Origin: CBDCVO01 sp965223085
GTDB taxonomy: Bacteria > Pseudomonadota > Gammaproteobacteria > Ga0077536
Reading direction: 5' to 3'
Length of the DNA stretch: 64,000 bases
Assembly (NCBI GenBank): GCA_965223085.1
Contig: OZ244981.1
Coordinates: 434,001-498,000 of the forward strand
Part shown: positions 27,976-36,540 of the stretch, in pieces
Numbering within the stretch: position 1 is the stretch's first letter
Layout: each line of letters opens with the position of its first letter
Notes under the pieces: model-generated
The model's input: only the letters and a program-made list of their open reading frames with translations
Database searches by the model: none
Told to the model about the DNA's origin: nothing
Position numbers and translations under genes: made by a program

Positions 27976-28884
27976 CTAGTGAACATGATCGGGTTCGAAA
28001 AACAACCACATTACATCGGGGAATCGATCCCGAAACGCCGCTTCGACGGTGTTGATGTGGCTAACCATGACGGCGGCGTCCTGCGCTTCCGCCATACGCG
28101 CCTTGATCGCGACCATCGAACGATCGCCGAGCTGCATGGTGATCACATTCAGCAGGTCGGCTACTTCTGGACGCGCGGACAAAAAACTACGCATATCGCG
28201 TTCCACGTGCGGCTCGACCCCCTGTCCTACTAGCAGCGCCGCTACTTCCACGGCAATGAGAATAGCAACGCCGACCAGCAGTATGCCTATGCAGATCGTC
28301 CCGAGGGCGTCATATATCGGGTTGCCGGTGTACATCGTAAGCGCGACTGCTACCAAGGCCAACACTAAGCCAAGCAAAGCTGCTGCGTCTTCGCCAAAAA
28401 TCACCAGGAGTTCGCTTTGGCGCGACTCCCGAAACCATTGCCAAATCGAGCGTCCCTGCCGCACCTTATTAACTTCGCGCATGCACCCCCACATGGAAAC
28501 CCCTTCCGCTAGAATGCCAAAGATTAGCACGCCGATCGCCCACCACGGGGATTTCAGCGGCTCCGGATGCTGGAGCTTATGCACCCCTTCGTTGATCGAA
28601 AACAGACCGCCAACGCTAAACAGAATCACCGCCACTAAGAACGACCAAAAATATATCGCACGCCCGAAGCCCAAAGGGTGATCAATGGTCGGCGGTCGCG
28701 TGGAGCGTTTCATTCCGAACAGTAACAAGATCTGATTGCCGGTATCCGCTACGGAGTGAATGGCTTCGGCTAGCATCGCGCTACTCGAGGTAATGATCGC
28801 AGCCACAAATTTTGCGACCGCGATCGAGCTATTTGCACCTAGTGCAAAGAGGATGGATTTGACGGAATCCGCACCGTGAGACAT
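27976..28884 (-). CDS. Cation diffusion facilitator, ZnT9-like subgroup
   Basis: 302-residue CDF transporter with about six helices. The first metal-site motif is HSVADTGNQ (HxxxD); next comes DHPLGFGRAIYFWSF, where the usual HPxGHGR histidine is Phe, a mark of the ZnT9-like branch. The second site, normally HxxxD, reads GEDAAALLGL, so acidic residues replace His and the transported ion is uncertain. The reading frame is open upstream to 29199, but that part overlaps the divergent gene's start; MSHGADSV at 28884 is the natural beginning. It heads the six-gene minus-strand run down to hyuB. Confidence 0.85.
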   Translation of the reverse strand: MSHGADSVKSILFALGANSSIAVAKFVAAIITSSSAMLAEAIHSVADTGNQILLLFGMKRSTRPPTIDHPLGFGRAIYFWSFLVAVILFSVGGLFSINEGVHKLQHPEPLKSPWWAIGVLIFGILAEGVSMWGCMREVNKVRQGRSIWQWFRESRQSELLVIFGEDAAALLGLVLALVAVALTMYTGNPIYDALGTICIGILLVGVAILIAVEVAALLVGQGVEPHVERDMRSFLSARPEVADLLNVITMQLGDRSMVAIKARMAEAQDAAVMVSHINTVEAAFRDRFPDVMWLFFEPDHVH

Positions 28885-29028
28885 AAAGCAAACCTCGCCA
28901 CATTTCTTCTGTAATAGGAAAGCGCAAGTGTAGCCGGTGTTCAACGCGGCCGGGACAATTATGGAAAGATATCGATTTTTTCTATAGTGTGGCTCGGTCG
29001 TTAGCTTAACGCCATACATCTCAGTGAA

Positions 29029-30417
29029 ATGAAACTGCTCGACACATTCCGCGCGGTCGGCGCTGCGGTATCGAACGTTACCGAACGGTGGGTTCCTGAC
29101 GCGTGGGTAATCTGTATGATGCTCACGAGCGTCGCGATCGCACTTTGTATATTTGGCGCTGGTGCTGGCGTCGAGGAAACCGTGCTGGCTTGGGGCCAAG
29201 GCGTATGGGTATTGCTCGGCTTAGCGATGCAATTCACGATTGCAATGGTGGCCGCCTATGCCTGCGTAGCTTCGCGCCCCGTATATCGGCTTTTCGATTG
29301 GTTAGCGGGCTTGCCGAACCCCGCTAAACCCGTGCAAGCCGTGCTTCTTGCGGGTATATTTTCCTTGTTTACCGCGTACTTAAACTGGGCAGTTTGCCTC
29401 GTATCATGCGCCTTATTTACACCGTTTCTCCTACGTCGCAACCCAGCAGTTGACTTTCGCGTCCTAGTTGCTGCGGCCTATCTGGGTTTGGGCACGATTT
29501 GGCACGGCGGTTTATCGGGCTCGGCACCGCTGATATTGGCGACACCGGAGAATCCCTTGCTCAAGCCGAGCACCGGACACGCGCCTGTCGTCGAGCGCCT
29601 CTATCCTGTAACCGAGACTTTGTTCAACAGTTTCAACCTGCTTTATCTCGGCGTGATCGCAAGCTGCGGCCTGTTGCTGGTTACCTTGCTGCACCCCCGC
29701 AGCGGTGCCCGCACCTTAACGCCTGCAGAAGCCGAGACCCTGATGCCGGCACCGCCACCGGAAGATACGCCACCATCCACGCCGGCAGAGCATATCGATC
29801 GATTTCGCGGCTGGGTATGGCTTGCGATCTTGTTGCTTGCCTACCCGCTTGGTCACGCGATTGTGACGAAAGGATTTGGCAATAGTTGGACCATCAACGC
29901 CTATAACATTACGTTTCTCGTCATCGCCTTGTTGCTGCACGGACGGCCAACCTCGTTTCTCCGCGCCTGCCGGGCCGGTGTTGATTCGGCCTGGGGCATC
30001 ATCGTGCAATTCCCGTTCTACGCGGGTATCTTTGGACTCTTGCAGTTCACGCGACTCGGCAGTTGGCTCGGTGAATTATTCGCCGAGATAGCAACCCAGC
30101 GGACTTACCCTTTCATCGTCTACCTGTATTCGGGTTTTATGAACCTATTCATTCCATCTGCGGGGAGCAAATGGATGATCGAAGCGCCATTTCTGTTGCC
30201 GGCCGGCGAGCTGCTCGATGTTTCGGTGATCAGCGTGACGCTGGCCTACGCTTACGGCGATTCGACTACGAATCTCATTCAACCTTTTTTCGCCATCCCG
30301 ATACTTGCGGTGACGAAATTACGCTTCGGCGATATCGTCGGTTACACTTTCATGGTGGCGATGGGCTTATTCGTCGTCAGTACGATCGGCATGTTTCTAA
30401 TTCCCACCAATCTTTAA
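29029..30417 (+). CDS. AtoE-family short-chain fatty acid permease
   Basis: 462 residues, about 10-12 transmembrane helices, with the AtoE family features LNWAVCLVSCALFTPFLLRR, LGTIWHGGLSGSAPLI and FIPSAGSKWMIEAPF. AtoE of E. coli imports short-chain fatty acids such as acetoacetate and butyrate. Here no ato catabolic genes are adjacent, so the substrate is inferred from family only. Divergent from the CDF gene (144 bp apart); converges on the cysteine synthase gene 6 bp away. Confidence 0.88.
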   Translation: MKLLDTFRAVGAAVSNVTERWVPDAWVICMMLTSVAIALCIFGAGAGVEETVLAWGQGVWVLLGLAMQFTIAMVAAYACVASRPVYRLFDWLAGLPNPAKPVQAVLLAGIFSLFTAYLNWAVCLVSCALFTPFLLRRNPAVDFRVLVAAAYLGLGTIWHGGLSGSAPLILATPENPLLKPSTGHAPVVERLYPVTETLFNSFNLLYLGVIASCGLLLVTLLHPRSGARTLTPAEAETLMPAPPPEDTPPSTPAEHIDRFRGWVWLAILLLAYPLGHAIVTKGFGNSWTINAYNITFLVIALLLHGRPTSFLRACRAGVDSAWGIIVQFPFYAGIFGLLQFTRLGSWLGELFAEIATQRTYPFIVYLYSGFMNLFIPSAGSKWMIEAPFLLPAGELLDVSVISVTLAYAYGDSTTNLIQPFFAIPILAVTKLRFGDIVGYTFMVAMGLFVVSTIGMFLIPTNL

Positions 30418-30423
30418 GCGAGT

Positions 30424-31380
30424 CTATCCTTCAATTCCCTCGAATAGCACGCTCGACAAATAGCGTTCCCCGCCGTCAGGTAAGACGACGACAATCGTCT
30501 TTTCAGCGTATTCGGGCTCGGCCACTAAGCGCGCTGCCGCTGCTGCAGCCGCACCACAGGAAATCCCGCAAAGGATCCCTTCTTCCGTTGCTAAACGGCG
30601 GGCGAATTCAATCGCTTCTTCATTGCTCACCGCTTCGACGCGATCAACGACCGATAAATCGAGATTCTGGGGGATAAATCCCGCCCCTATACCTTGAATC
30701 TTATGCGGACCCGGCTGCAAGGGTGTACCGGCGAGCTGCTGGCCAATCACCGGACTCGCTTCCGGCTCCACGGCGACCATCTGCGCTGCGCGACCACACG
30801 TATTTTTCAGATAGCGACCAACGCCGCTGATCGTGCCGCCGGTGCCGACACCAGCGACGACGACGTCGACTTGTCCCGCCGTTGCATCCCAGATTTCCGG
30901 CCCCGTCGTTTTCTCATGGATTGCCGGGTTCGACGGGTTGGTAAATTGTTGGGGCATGAAATAGCGCGTCGGATCGCTGGCCGCGATGGCTTCGGCCTCG
31001 GCGATCGCACCAGGCATGCCCTTAGCGCCCGGTGTCAACACCAAACGGGCGCCAAACGCTTTCAAAACCTTGCGTCGTTCGAGGCTCATCGTGTCCGGCA
31101 TCGTCAAAGTCAATGGATAACCCCGTGCCGCACACACAAACGCCAATGCGATGCCCGTATTACCACTCGTCGGTTCGACTACTTCGACGCCAGGCTTCAA
31201 CGCGCCACGCTCTTCTGCATCCCAAATCATCGCCGCGCCGATCCGACATTTAACCGAATAAGCAGGATTGCGCCCTTCGATTTTCGCAAGCACCAAACCA
31301 TCTTTCGATGTCACGACCCGATTTAGCCGCACCAGCGGAGTGTTGCCGATCGATTCGGAATTGTTTTCGAAATATTTCAT
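30424..31380 (-). CDS. cysK: Cysteine synthase (O-acetylserine sulfhydrylase)
   Basis: PLP enzyme making cysteine from O-acetylserine and sulfide. Seen: IGNTPLVRLNR, the PLP lysine in PAYSVKCRIG (about K44), the substrate loop EPTSGNTGIALA and the phosphate-binding GVGTGGTISGVGRYL. The 318 residues and the PQQFTNPSNPAIHEKTTGPEIW segment are CysK-like. PDGGERYLSS near the end also fits CysK. Single gene; its tail almost touches the permease gene's tail. Confidence 0.93.
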   Translation of the reverse strand: MKYFENNSESIGNTPLVRLNRVVTSKDGLVLAKIEGRNPAYSVKCRIGAAMIWDAEERGALKPGVEVVEPTSGNTGIALAFVCAARGYPLTLTMPDTMSLERRKVLKAFGARLVLTPGAKGMPGAIAEAEAIAASDPTRYFMPQQFTNPSNPAIHEKTTGPEIWDATAGQVDVVVAGVGTGGTISGVGRYLKNTCGRAAQMVAVEPEASPVIGQQLAGTPLQPGPHKIQGIGAGFIPQNLDLSVVDRVEAVSNEEAIEFARRLATEEGILCGISCGAAAAAAARLVAEPEYAEKTIVVVLPDGGERYLSSVLFEGIEG

Positions 31381-31638
31381 GCGCCAACCACCATGCTGTC
31401 ACCACATTTACTGATACTTAGACTCAGAATATCAACGGCCCAATCGATAATGGGAGGGATTACCTGTTAGAGGGACCACATTCACGAGTATCATAGCAAG
31501 AATAACCAGTCCGCTCGACGGATATCGTAGCGAACAACAAGCGCGAACTCATCGCGCCGGCGCATAAAACCGCCGTGCGCCGATGCCGTCGCCGTGAACC
31601 ACGACCACTTGCACCCAAGCGAACATAGAGGAACAGCG

Positions 31639-32256
31639 ATGCCAATGTCGTCAAAGACTGCGCGAAATAGCGGCTACCCTCCAAAAATATCGGCACCACC
31701 CGCCATTGGCGCCCGGCTCCTCACGCAAGCACAACCGCACGCGACGCGGTCTCGCCCAGCATTAGTTGCCGTGCTGCTCATACTCGGTACCCTAGGGGCA
31801 AGTCCTATACTCGCGCGCACACCAGAAGTACACGGTTGGATAGAAAAAGTTCGTTTACAACCTTGGGACATGGTAGTAAAAGCAAAGCTCGATACGGGCG
31901 CAAAATCCAGCGCGATCCACGCGCGCAGTATTCAACGCTTCGACAAAGACGGCGAAGAATGGGTACGCTTCCAACTTGCTTTTGAGCATCGCAACGAGAA
32001 CGGCGAAACGATTGTAGTGGAAAAACCCGTGGTCAAGGAAACCCGGATCAAATTGCGTGGAAAAAAGAAAATCGCGCGGCGCCCCACGGTTGAAATGGAA
32101 TTCTGCATGGGAGAAAAACGCTACAAAGCACTTTTTGGTCTCACCGATCGCGCGCGATTTAACTATCCCGTGTTGTTGGGTCGCCGTTTCATGCGAGACT
32201 TAATTCTCGTCGACCCCGGGGCGACGTTTCAACGTAACGCTAGGTGCCCACAATGA
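31639..32256 (+). CDS. Retropepsin-like zinc protease family protein (ATP-grasp associated)
   Basis: 205 residues from the ATG at 31639, chosen because AGAGGA lies just upstream; a GTG at 31594 gives 15 extra residues. A hydrophobic segment (about 32-50) suggests export or anchoring. The core begins WIEKVRL and has KLDTGAKSSAIHA, an aspartyl/retropepsin-like D-T-G motif, then the basic KLRGKKKIARRPTVE and LLGRRFMRD, the pattern of the family annotated as 'ATP-dependent zinc protease'. These proteins travel with RimK-like ligases, as here: the inactive transglutaminase gene follows after 71 bp and the ligase gene after that. Confidence 0.82.
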   Translation: MPMSSKTARNSGYPPKISAPPAIGARLLTQAQPHATRSRPALVAVLLILGTLGASPILARTPEVHGWIEKVRLQPWDMVVKAKLDTGAKSSAIHARSIQRFDKDGEEWVRFQLAFEHRNENGETIVVEKPVVKETRIKLRGKKKIARRPTVEMEFCMGEKRYKALFGLTDRARFNYPVLLGRRFMRDLILVDPGATFQRNARCPQ

Positions 32257-32327
32257 GCTCAGCACTCACATTTACCACGTCACAGCGGCACACGCGAGCG
32301 CATTAATTAGCCGCAAGCTATACGGTT

Positions 32328-33851
32328 ATGCACCGATCACCGCTGGTTATTTGCGCCTTCATTCTGGCGTTTATTGGTCTAAGCTTGACCTACCTGAAAG
32401 CGACGCGTTTGTCGTTACCGCTTGATCCGCGAGCAGAGGCCACCGTGTGGGCCGTCGAAGCACGTATCACGTTCGATGTCAGCGCCAGGCCAGCGAAAGT
32501 TGACTTTTTGCTACCACGTGAGCCTGCGGGGTTTACCATTCTCGATGAAGATTTTGTTTCCCGCGGCTACGGGCTAATCGTAGCGGACGACGTAGGCGCT
32601 ACACGTCAGGCGACATGGACGGTACGGCGGGCACGGGGGCCACAGGCTTTGTATTATCACGCCCGCGTTTACCCGAGATACGGTGCATCCGCGCACCGCT
32701 CGGATACGTCGCCAGCGTTTCCGGAGGCGCCGGACTATCCGGAACCGCTGGCCTCGGCTATTGATGAGGTTTTGGAACAAACGCGCGCGGCCTCTGCAGA
32801 TATCCTCACCTTTACGAGCGTATTGCTAAACAACCTCAACCGCTCAGAAGACGAAAATATTAAGCTGATTCGCAAAGCCGTGAGCGCAGAGCTATGGCCA
32901 CAGCTGCTAACCCAGGTGCTTGCCGGTGCACGCATCCCGAGCCGCGTCGCCTACGGCATCTCCTTAGACAATGAATTTATCGATCGCGATTTGCAAGCCT
33001 GGCTCGAGATTCACAACGGTGACGGTTGGTACGGCTTTGACCCCCAATCGGGCCGACAAGCCTACCCAGAAAATTTTCTCGTTTGGTCTCATGGCATAGC
33101 AGACGTTTTGACGACTAAGGGGGTTATACATCCTCAGGTTAATTTCTCCGCGAACAAGATCCCGATGCCGCAGCTCCAAGTCGCTGACCAAATAGAGTCA
33201 AAGCTGGGCACCGGACTATTGGCGTTTTCCTTATTTGATCTACCGATACACGCACAAAATGTTTACCGTGTCATGCTGACTATCCCCATAGGGGCACTCG
33301 TCGTTGTGATCATGCGCACTTTGATCGGCGTACCGACGTTCGGCACATTCATGCCGATCTTGGTTGCACTATCGTTTCGTGAAACGCGTCTACTATGGGG
33401 GATCATTTTGTTCGCTACGATCGTTTCTACCGGTCTTGCGCTGCGGGTAGCGCTCGCTAGGCTACGCCTCCTCCTCGTGCCGCGTCTTGCCAGCGTTTTG
33501 ATCATAGTAATTATCCTGATGCTGAGTATGAGCTTATTGAGTGCGCGTCTCGGCGTTGAACAAGGACTATCGATCGCGCTTTTTCCTATCGTTATTCTTA
33601 CGATGATAATAGAACGCATGTCGATCGTATGGGAGGAACGAGGTCCAGCGACGGCGGTCAAAGAATGCCTCGGTTCGCTATTGGTTGCGGTCGTCGCTTT
33701 TTATTTCATGACAGAACCGCGGCTGATGTATTTGCTATTCACGTTTCCGGAGTTGTTGCTCGTCGCCCTCGCGATCTGCCTTCTGTTTGGCGGCTACACC
33801 GGTTATCGTTTAAGCGAAATCGTGCGATTCAGCGATCTTGCGAAAGGTTAG
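32328..33851 (+). CDS. Inactive transglutaminase-like protein fused to seven transmembrane helices
   Basis: 507 residues. N-terminal signal anchor (about 4-24), a periplasmic domain with a transglutaminase-like core (ARIPSRVAYGISLDNEFIDRD, then HNGDGWYGFDPQSG) lacking the Cys nucleophile at the usual place, then about seven helices from residue 305 on (for example VMLTIPIGALVVVIMRTL). This is the known 'inactive transglutaminase fused to 7TM' family, always linked with a RimK-related ligase and a retropepsin-like protease. The TAG stop is also the first three bases of the inverted-repeat element that follows, so the native C-terminus may have been altered. Confidence 0.85.
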   Translation: MHRSPLVICAFILAFIGLSLTYLKATRLSLPLDPRAEATVWAVEARITFDVSARPAKVDFLLPREPAGFTILDEDFVSRGYGLIVADDVGATRQATWTVRRARGPQALYYHARVYPRYGASAHRSDTSPAFPEAPDYPEPLASAIDEVLEQTRAASADILTFTSVLLNNLNRSEDENIKLIRKAVSAELWPQLLTQVLAGARIPSRVAYGISLDNEFIDRDLQAWLEIHNGDGWYGFDPQSGRQAYPENFLVWSHGIADVLTTKGVIHPQVNFSANKIPMPQLQVADQIESKLGTGLLAFSLFDLPIHAQNVYRVMLTIPIGALVVVIMRTLIGVPTFGTFMPILVALSFRETRLLWGIILFATIVSTGLALRVALARLRLLLVPRLASVLIIVIILMLSMSLLSARLGVEQGLSIALFPIVILTMIIERMSIVWEERGPATAVKECLGSLLVAVVAFYFMTEPRLMYLLFTFPELLLVALAICLLFGGYTGYRLSEIVRFSDLAKG

Positions 33852-34111
33852 CCCGGATAGTGCATGCGGCGCCCACTGTGTTTATGCCCATAGCTTGAGA
33901 TGACAGGTAGTTTCATGGGTCAGCAAAGATCGATGCCAAATTCCATTTTCGCATCGCAACGGTTCACTACCACGGCCCTGACTTGCTCAGATTCGCCCGC
34001 GCTTGGGCTTCGTCCTCGACGTAGCGACGACTACGATTCGCACTCCAGCCCAGCGCCCATGCGAACCCGTACCGCGTCAGCTGCCGCGGTCCTCACGCAC
34101 TATCCGGGCTA
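33849..34111. repeat. Inverted-repeat element, CCCGGATAGTGC family, copy A (263 bp, both ends)
   Basis: Perfect 15-bp terminal inverted repeats: TAGCCCGGATAGTGC (33849-33863) and GCACTATCCGGGCTA (34097-34111). The left part (CACTGTGTTTATGCCCATAG, then TTTCATGGGTCAGC) aligns with the element at 58036-58139 and with partial copies at 42959 and 54566. No transposase is present, so it is a non-autonomous unit. It lies exactly between the transglutaminase-like gene, whose stop codon it supplies, and the RimK-like ligase, splitting their operon. An ORF at 33900-34112 inside it has no recognisable content. Confidence 0.8.
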
Positions 34112-34115
34112 GCTG

Positions 34116-35063
34116 ATGCTCGATCGGTGGCGCCGCCTCAAGACGCTCGGAGTACTCGCGCTCAACCGCCGTAATCGCGAGTATGTGATGCGCTACAATG
34201 CTAGGTCCCACTATCCCTTAGTCGACGATAAGCTCAAAACCAAGCAGCTCGCTATCGAAGCCGGGATTGCGGTGCCCGAACTGTATGCACAATGCCAAAG
34301 CGTGCACGATGTCGCGAATCTTGATGACGCACTGGCACCCTATCAAGACTTTGTAATAAAACCCGCACACGGTAGCGGCGGCGCCGGTGTACTCGTTATC
34401 GACTCGCGGCGCCAAACATTGTTCGCAAAACCCGACGGCCGGGGGCTTGATCTAGACGATTTAAAATTTCACGCGACGAACATTCTCAGTGGCGTCTATA
34501 GCCTCGGTGGTGTACCGGACAAGGTGATGATCGAGTATCGCGTACGTATCGCGCCGATTTTTGATCACATTAGTTATCACGGCGTACCAGATATTCGTTT
34601 GTTGATCTACCGTGGTATCCCCACGTTAGCCATGGTGCGCCTACCAACGCGTCTCTCGGACGGTAAAGCAAATCTGCATCAAGGTGCCGTCGGGATCGGC
34701 GTCGATATCACTAGCGGTACTACCCTCGGTGGGGTATGGCAGGATCGGGTGATCGAAAAACACCCGGACTTCAGTGTGCCGCTCAGCGGGATACAAATCC
34801 CGGATTGGTCTCGCTTGCTCGAACTCGGTGCGCGTTCTTTCGACTTAACGAACTTGGGGTATTTGGGCGTAGACATCGTCTTAGATCGAGATTTGGGGCC
34901 GCTCATACTCGAGCTCAATGCACGCCCCGGACTCGCGATTCAAATCGCAAACCGTCGCGGTCTGCTCTTGCGTTTCCATACGATCGATGGCTTAACTGAA
35001 ATTCCTCGTATCGCCGCGGAACGTGTCTCCCTCGCACAATCGTTGTGCGAATCCGTAACCTAG
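34116..35063 (+). CDS. RimK-related alpha-L-glutamate ligase-like ATP-grasp protein
   Basis: 315 residues of the ATP-grasp family linked to the retropepsin/inactive-transglutaminase pair. Seen: entry RRNREYVMRYNARSHYPLVDDK, glycine-rich ATP loop FVIKPAHGSGGAGVLVI, and metal-binding end LILELNARPGLAIQ. It probably adds an amino acid (glutamate-like) to a peptide or protein carboxylate; target unknown. It starts 5 bp after the inserted repeat element, so it now depends on read-through or on a promoter within the repeat. Confidence 0.88.
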   Translation: MLDRWRRLKTLGVLALNRRNREYVMRYNARSHYPLVDDKLKTKQLAIEAGIAVPELYAQCQSVHDVANLDDALAPYQDFVIKPAHGSGGAGVLVIDSRRQTLFAKPDGRGLDLDDLKFHATNILSGVYSLGGVPDKVMIEYRVRIAPIFDHISYHGVPDIRLLIYRGIPTLAMVRLPTRLSDGKANLHQGAVGIGVDITSGTTLGGVWQDRVIEKHPDFSVPLSGIQIPDWSRLLELGARSFDLTNLGYLGVDIVLDRDLGPLILELNARPGLAIQIANRRGLLLRFHTIDGLTEIPRIAAERVSLAQSLCESVT

Positions 35064-35102
35064 CGGTACACCGTTTATCGAGCGCGCGCTTGGGACGATA
35101 CC

Positions 35103-35765
35103 TCAACGCTGTACGAGGCTGCGCCCTAGATCCCGAATGCTTTCATCCAACACCAGTGGCTCGGGAACGATGATACCGCGCTGGAGAGCAGGTCGCGCCT
35201 CGAGTCGCTCTATCCACGCCAACATATTGTCCAACCCATCCACATTAATGCCGGCCCAAGCGTAGAGACGTACCCAACACCAGTTCGCGATATCAGCAAG
35301 CGAATACTCGTCGCATAAAAAATCCCGGCCTTCGAGCTGCCCGTCTAACACTTCGAACAACCGCCGACATTCGTTTTGATAACGCTGGATCACGGCGGGG
35401 ATTTTTTCGGGAAAATAGCGATAAAAGACATTCGCTTGCCCCATCATGGGACCGATGCCACCCATTTGAAAAAACAACCATTGCTCTACCCGCGACTCAC
35501 CTTTATCGTCACGCGGAAGCAACCTATTCTTTTTCTTTGCCAGATAGATCATGATCGCGGCCGACTCGAATATGACAAAATCGTCGTTGTCGCGGTCGAC
35601 AATCGCGGGAATCCGCCCGTTTGGGCAAAGTTTCAGAAACGACGGTTTTTTCTGCTCACCATTCGCGAGATCGATCGAATGAACATCGTAAGGGATCCCT
35701 AGCTCCTCCAACACGCACGACGCTTTCCATCCGTTTGGCGTAGAGGCAGTATAAAGTTCAATCAT
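35103..35765 (-). CDS. Glutathione S-transferase family protein
   Basis: 220 residues. N-terminal thioredoxin fold begins MIELYTASTPNGWKASCVLE with the STPNGWK segment typical of the YfcG/YghU (nu-class) group, then GRIPAIVD (cis-Pro) and FESAAIMIYLAKK. The C-terminal all-helical domain contains QWLFFQMGGIGPMMGQANVF, another nu-class mark. These enzymes reduce disulfides or peroxides with glutathione. Single gene with its own promoter; no adjacent glutathione genes. Confidence 0.9.
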   Translation of the reverse strand: MIELYTASTPNGWKASCVLEELGIPYDVHSIDLANGEQKKPSFLKLCPNGRIPAIVDRDNDDFVIFESAAIMIYLAKKKNRLLPRDDKGESRVEQWLFFQMGGIGPMMGQANVFYRYFPEKIPAVIQRYQNECRRLFEVLDGQLEGRDFLCDEYSLADIANWCWVRLYAWAGINVDGLDNMLAWIERLEARPALQRGIIVPEPLVLDESIRDLGRSLVQR

Positions 35766-35820
35766 TGCAAGTCTCTCCCGATGATCTTACGAGCACGTCT
35801 CGGTGAATATAAACCGCGAG

Positions 35821-36444
35821 TCATGGTCCCGCATAACTGACCTGTGCAAAAAAAGCGTTCTGCCCCGTGTGGTCAAAACTCAGTGGGCCTAATCCGAGCA
35901 AGCGCATCACCCGAGTTTTTGCCGCTAGTGCGGTTTTGAAAATGAACCCCTGTGGCATATGTATCTGCACGTCTTGCGCTTCCCCGGTAACCGGATTTAC
36001 GAAATCTTCGAGCTCCACTTCCAGCACACCGGCGATCCGAAACGCACTATTGCGACCGTTAATAACCATATCGATATCGGTAAACGACGGCGTTTCAAGA
36101 CGGCTAAACGTGTCAGCAAACACAGCAAAAGGTCCGTTGCCCCCGGCGCGGCCCGAGAAAATCTCCATAATAGCCGCACGCTGCCCATCGTGCGCCGTCT
36201 TATCGATATGAAGGCGGACTGTGCCTTGCCCTTGGTGGATCGCCCCCGGCCACGACGCCGCCATCACGAGTTTCGTCCCGGTGAGGTCCACATCACCATA
36301 ATGACCGTTATGTATATGATATCCGGCCATCGTGTGGCAATAACCATCGGTAGGATAGCCGTTGAAGTTGCACGGACATCCGAAATTGCAATTGCACGAT
36401 TCAATATAATCCATATCGAGCCGCCAAGATGGGATAGCATTCAT
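35821..36444 (-). CDS. DUF1326 family protein
   Basis: 207 residues with the Cys-rich N-terminal YIESCNCNFGCPCNFNG typical of DUF1326 and a conserved body (GPFAVFADTFSRLETP, PQGFIFKTALAAKT). Biochemical function is not established; the Cys cluster suggests metal binding. No signal peptide. Lies between a GST and a CDF transporter gene but is not clearly co-transcribed with either (the CDF gene is divergent). Confidence 0.85.
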   Translation of the reverse strand: MNAIPSWRLDMDYIESCNCNFGCPCNFNGYPTDGYCHTMAGYHIHNGHYGDVDLTGTKLVMAASWPGAIHQGQGTVRLHIDKTAHDGQRAAIMEIFSGRAGGNGPFAVFADTFSRLETPSFTDIDMVINGRNSAFRIAGVLEVELEDFVNPVTGEAQDVQIHMPQGFIFKTALAAKTRVMRLLGLGPLSFDHTGQNAFFAQVSYAGP

Positions 36445-36540
36445 CTGTAGTCTCCGGTGACTTAGCCGCGCACGCCATATTTACGCATACAATAAGTACC
36501 GGCCACAAGCACAGTAATTCGCGCCCCAAGGAACGACCAG

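Noticed and set aside
28885..29199. N-terminal extension of the CDF gene to 29199
   Set aside because: It overlaps the start of the divergent permease gene, has no family similarity, and a natural start lies at 28884.
33900..34112. 70-codon frame within the inverted-repeat element
   Set aside because: No transposase-like features; ends inside the terminal repeat.
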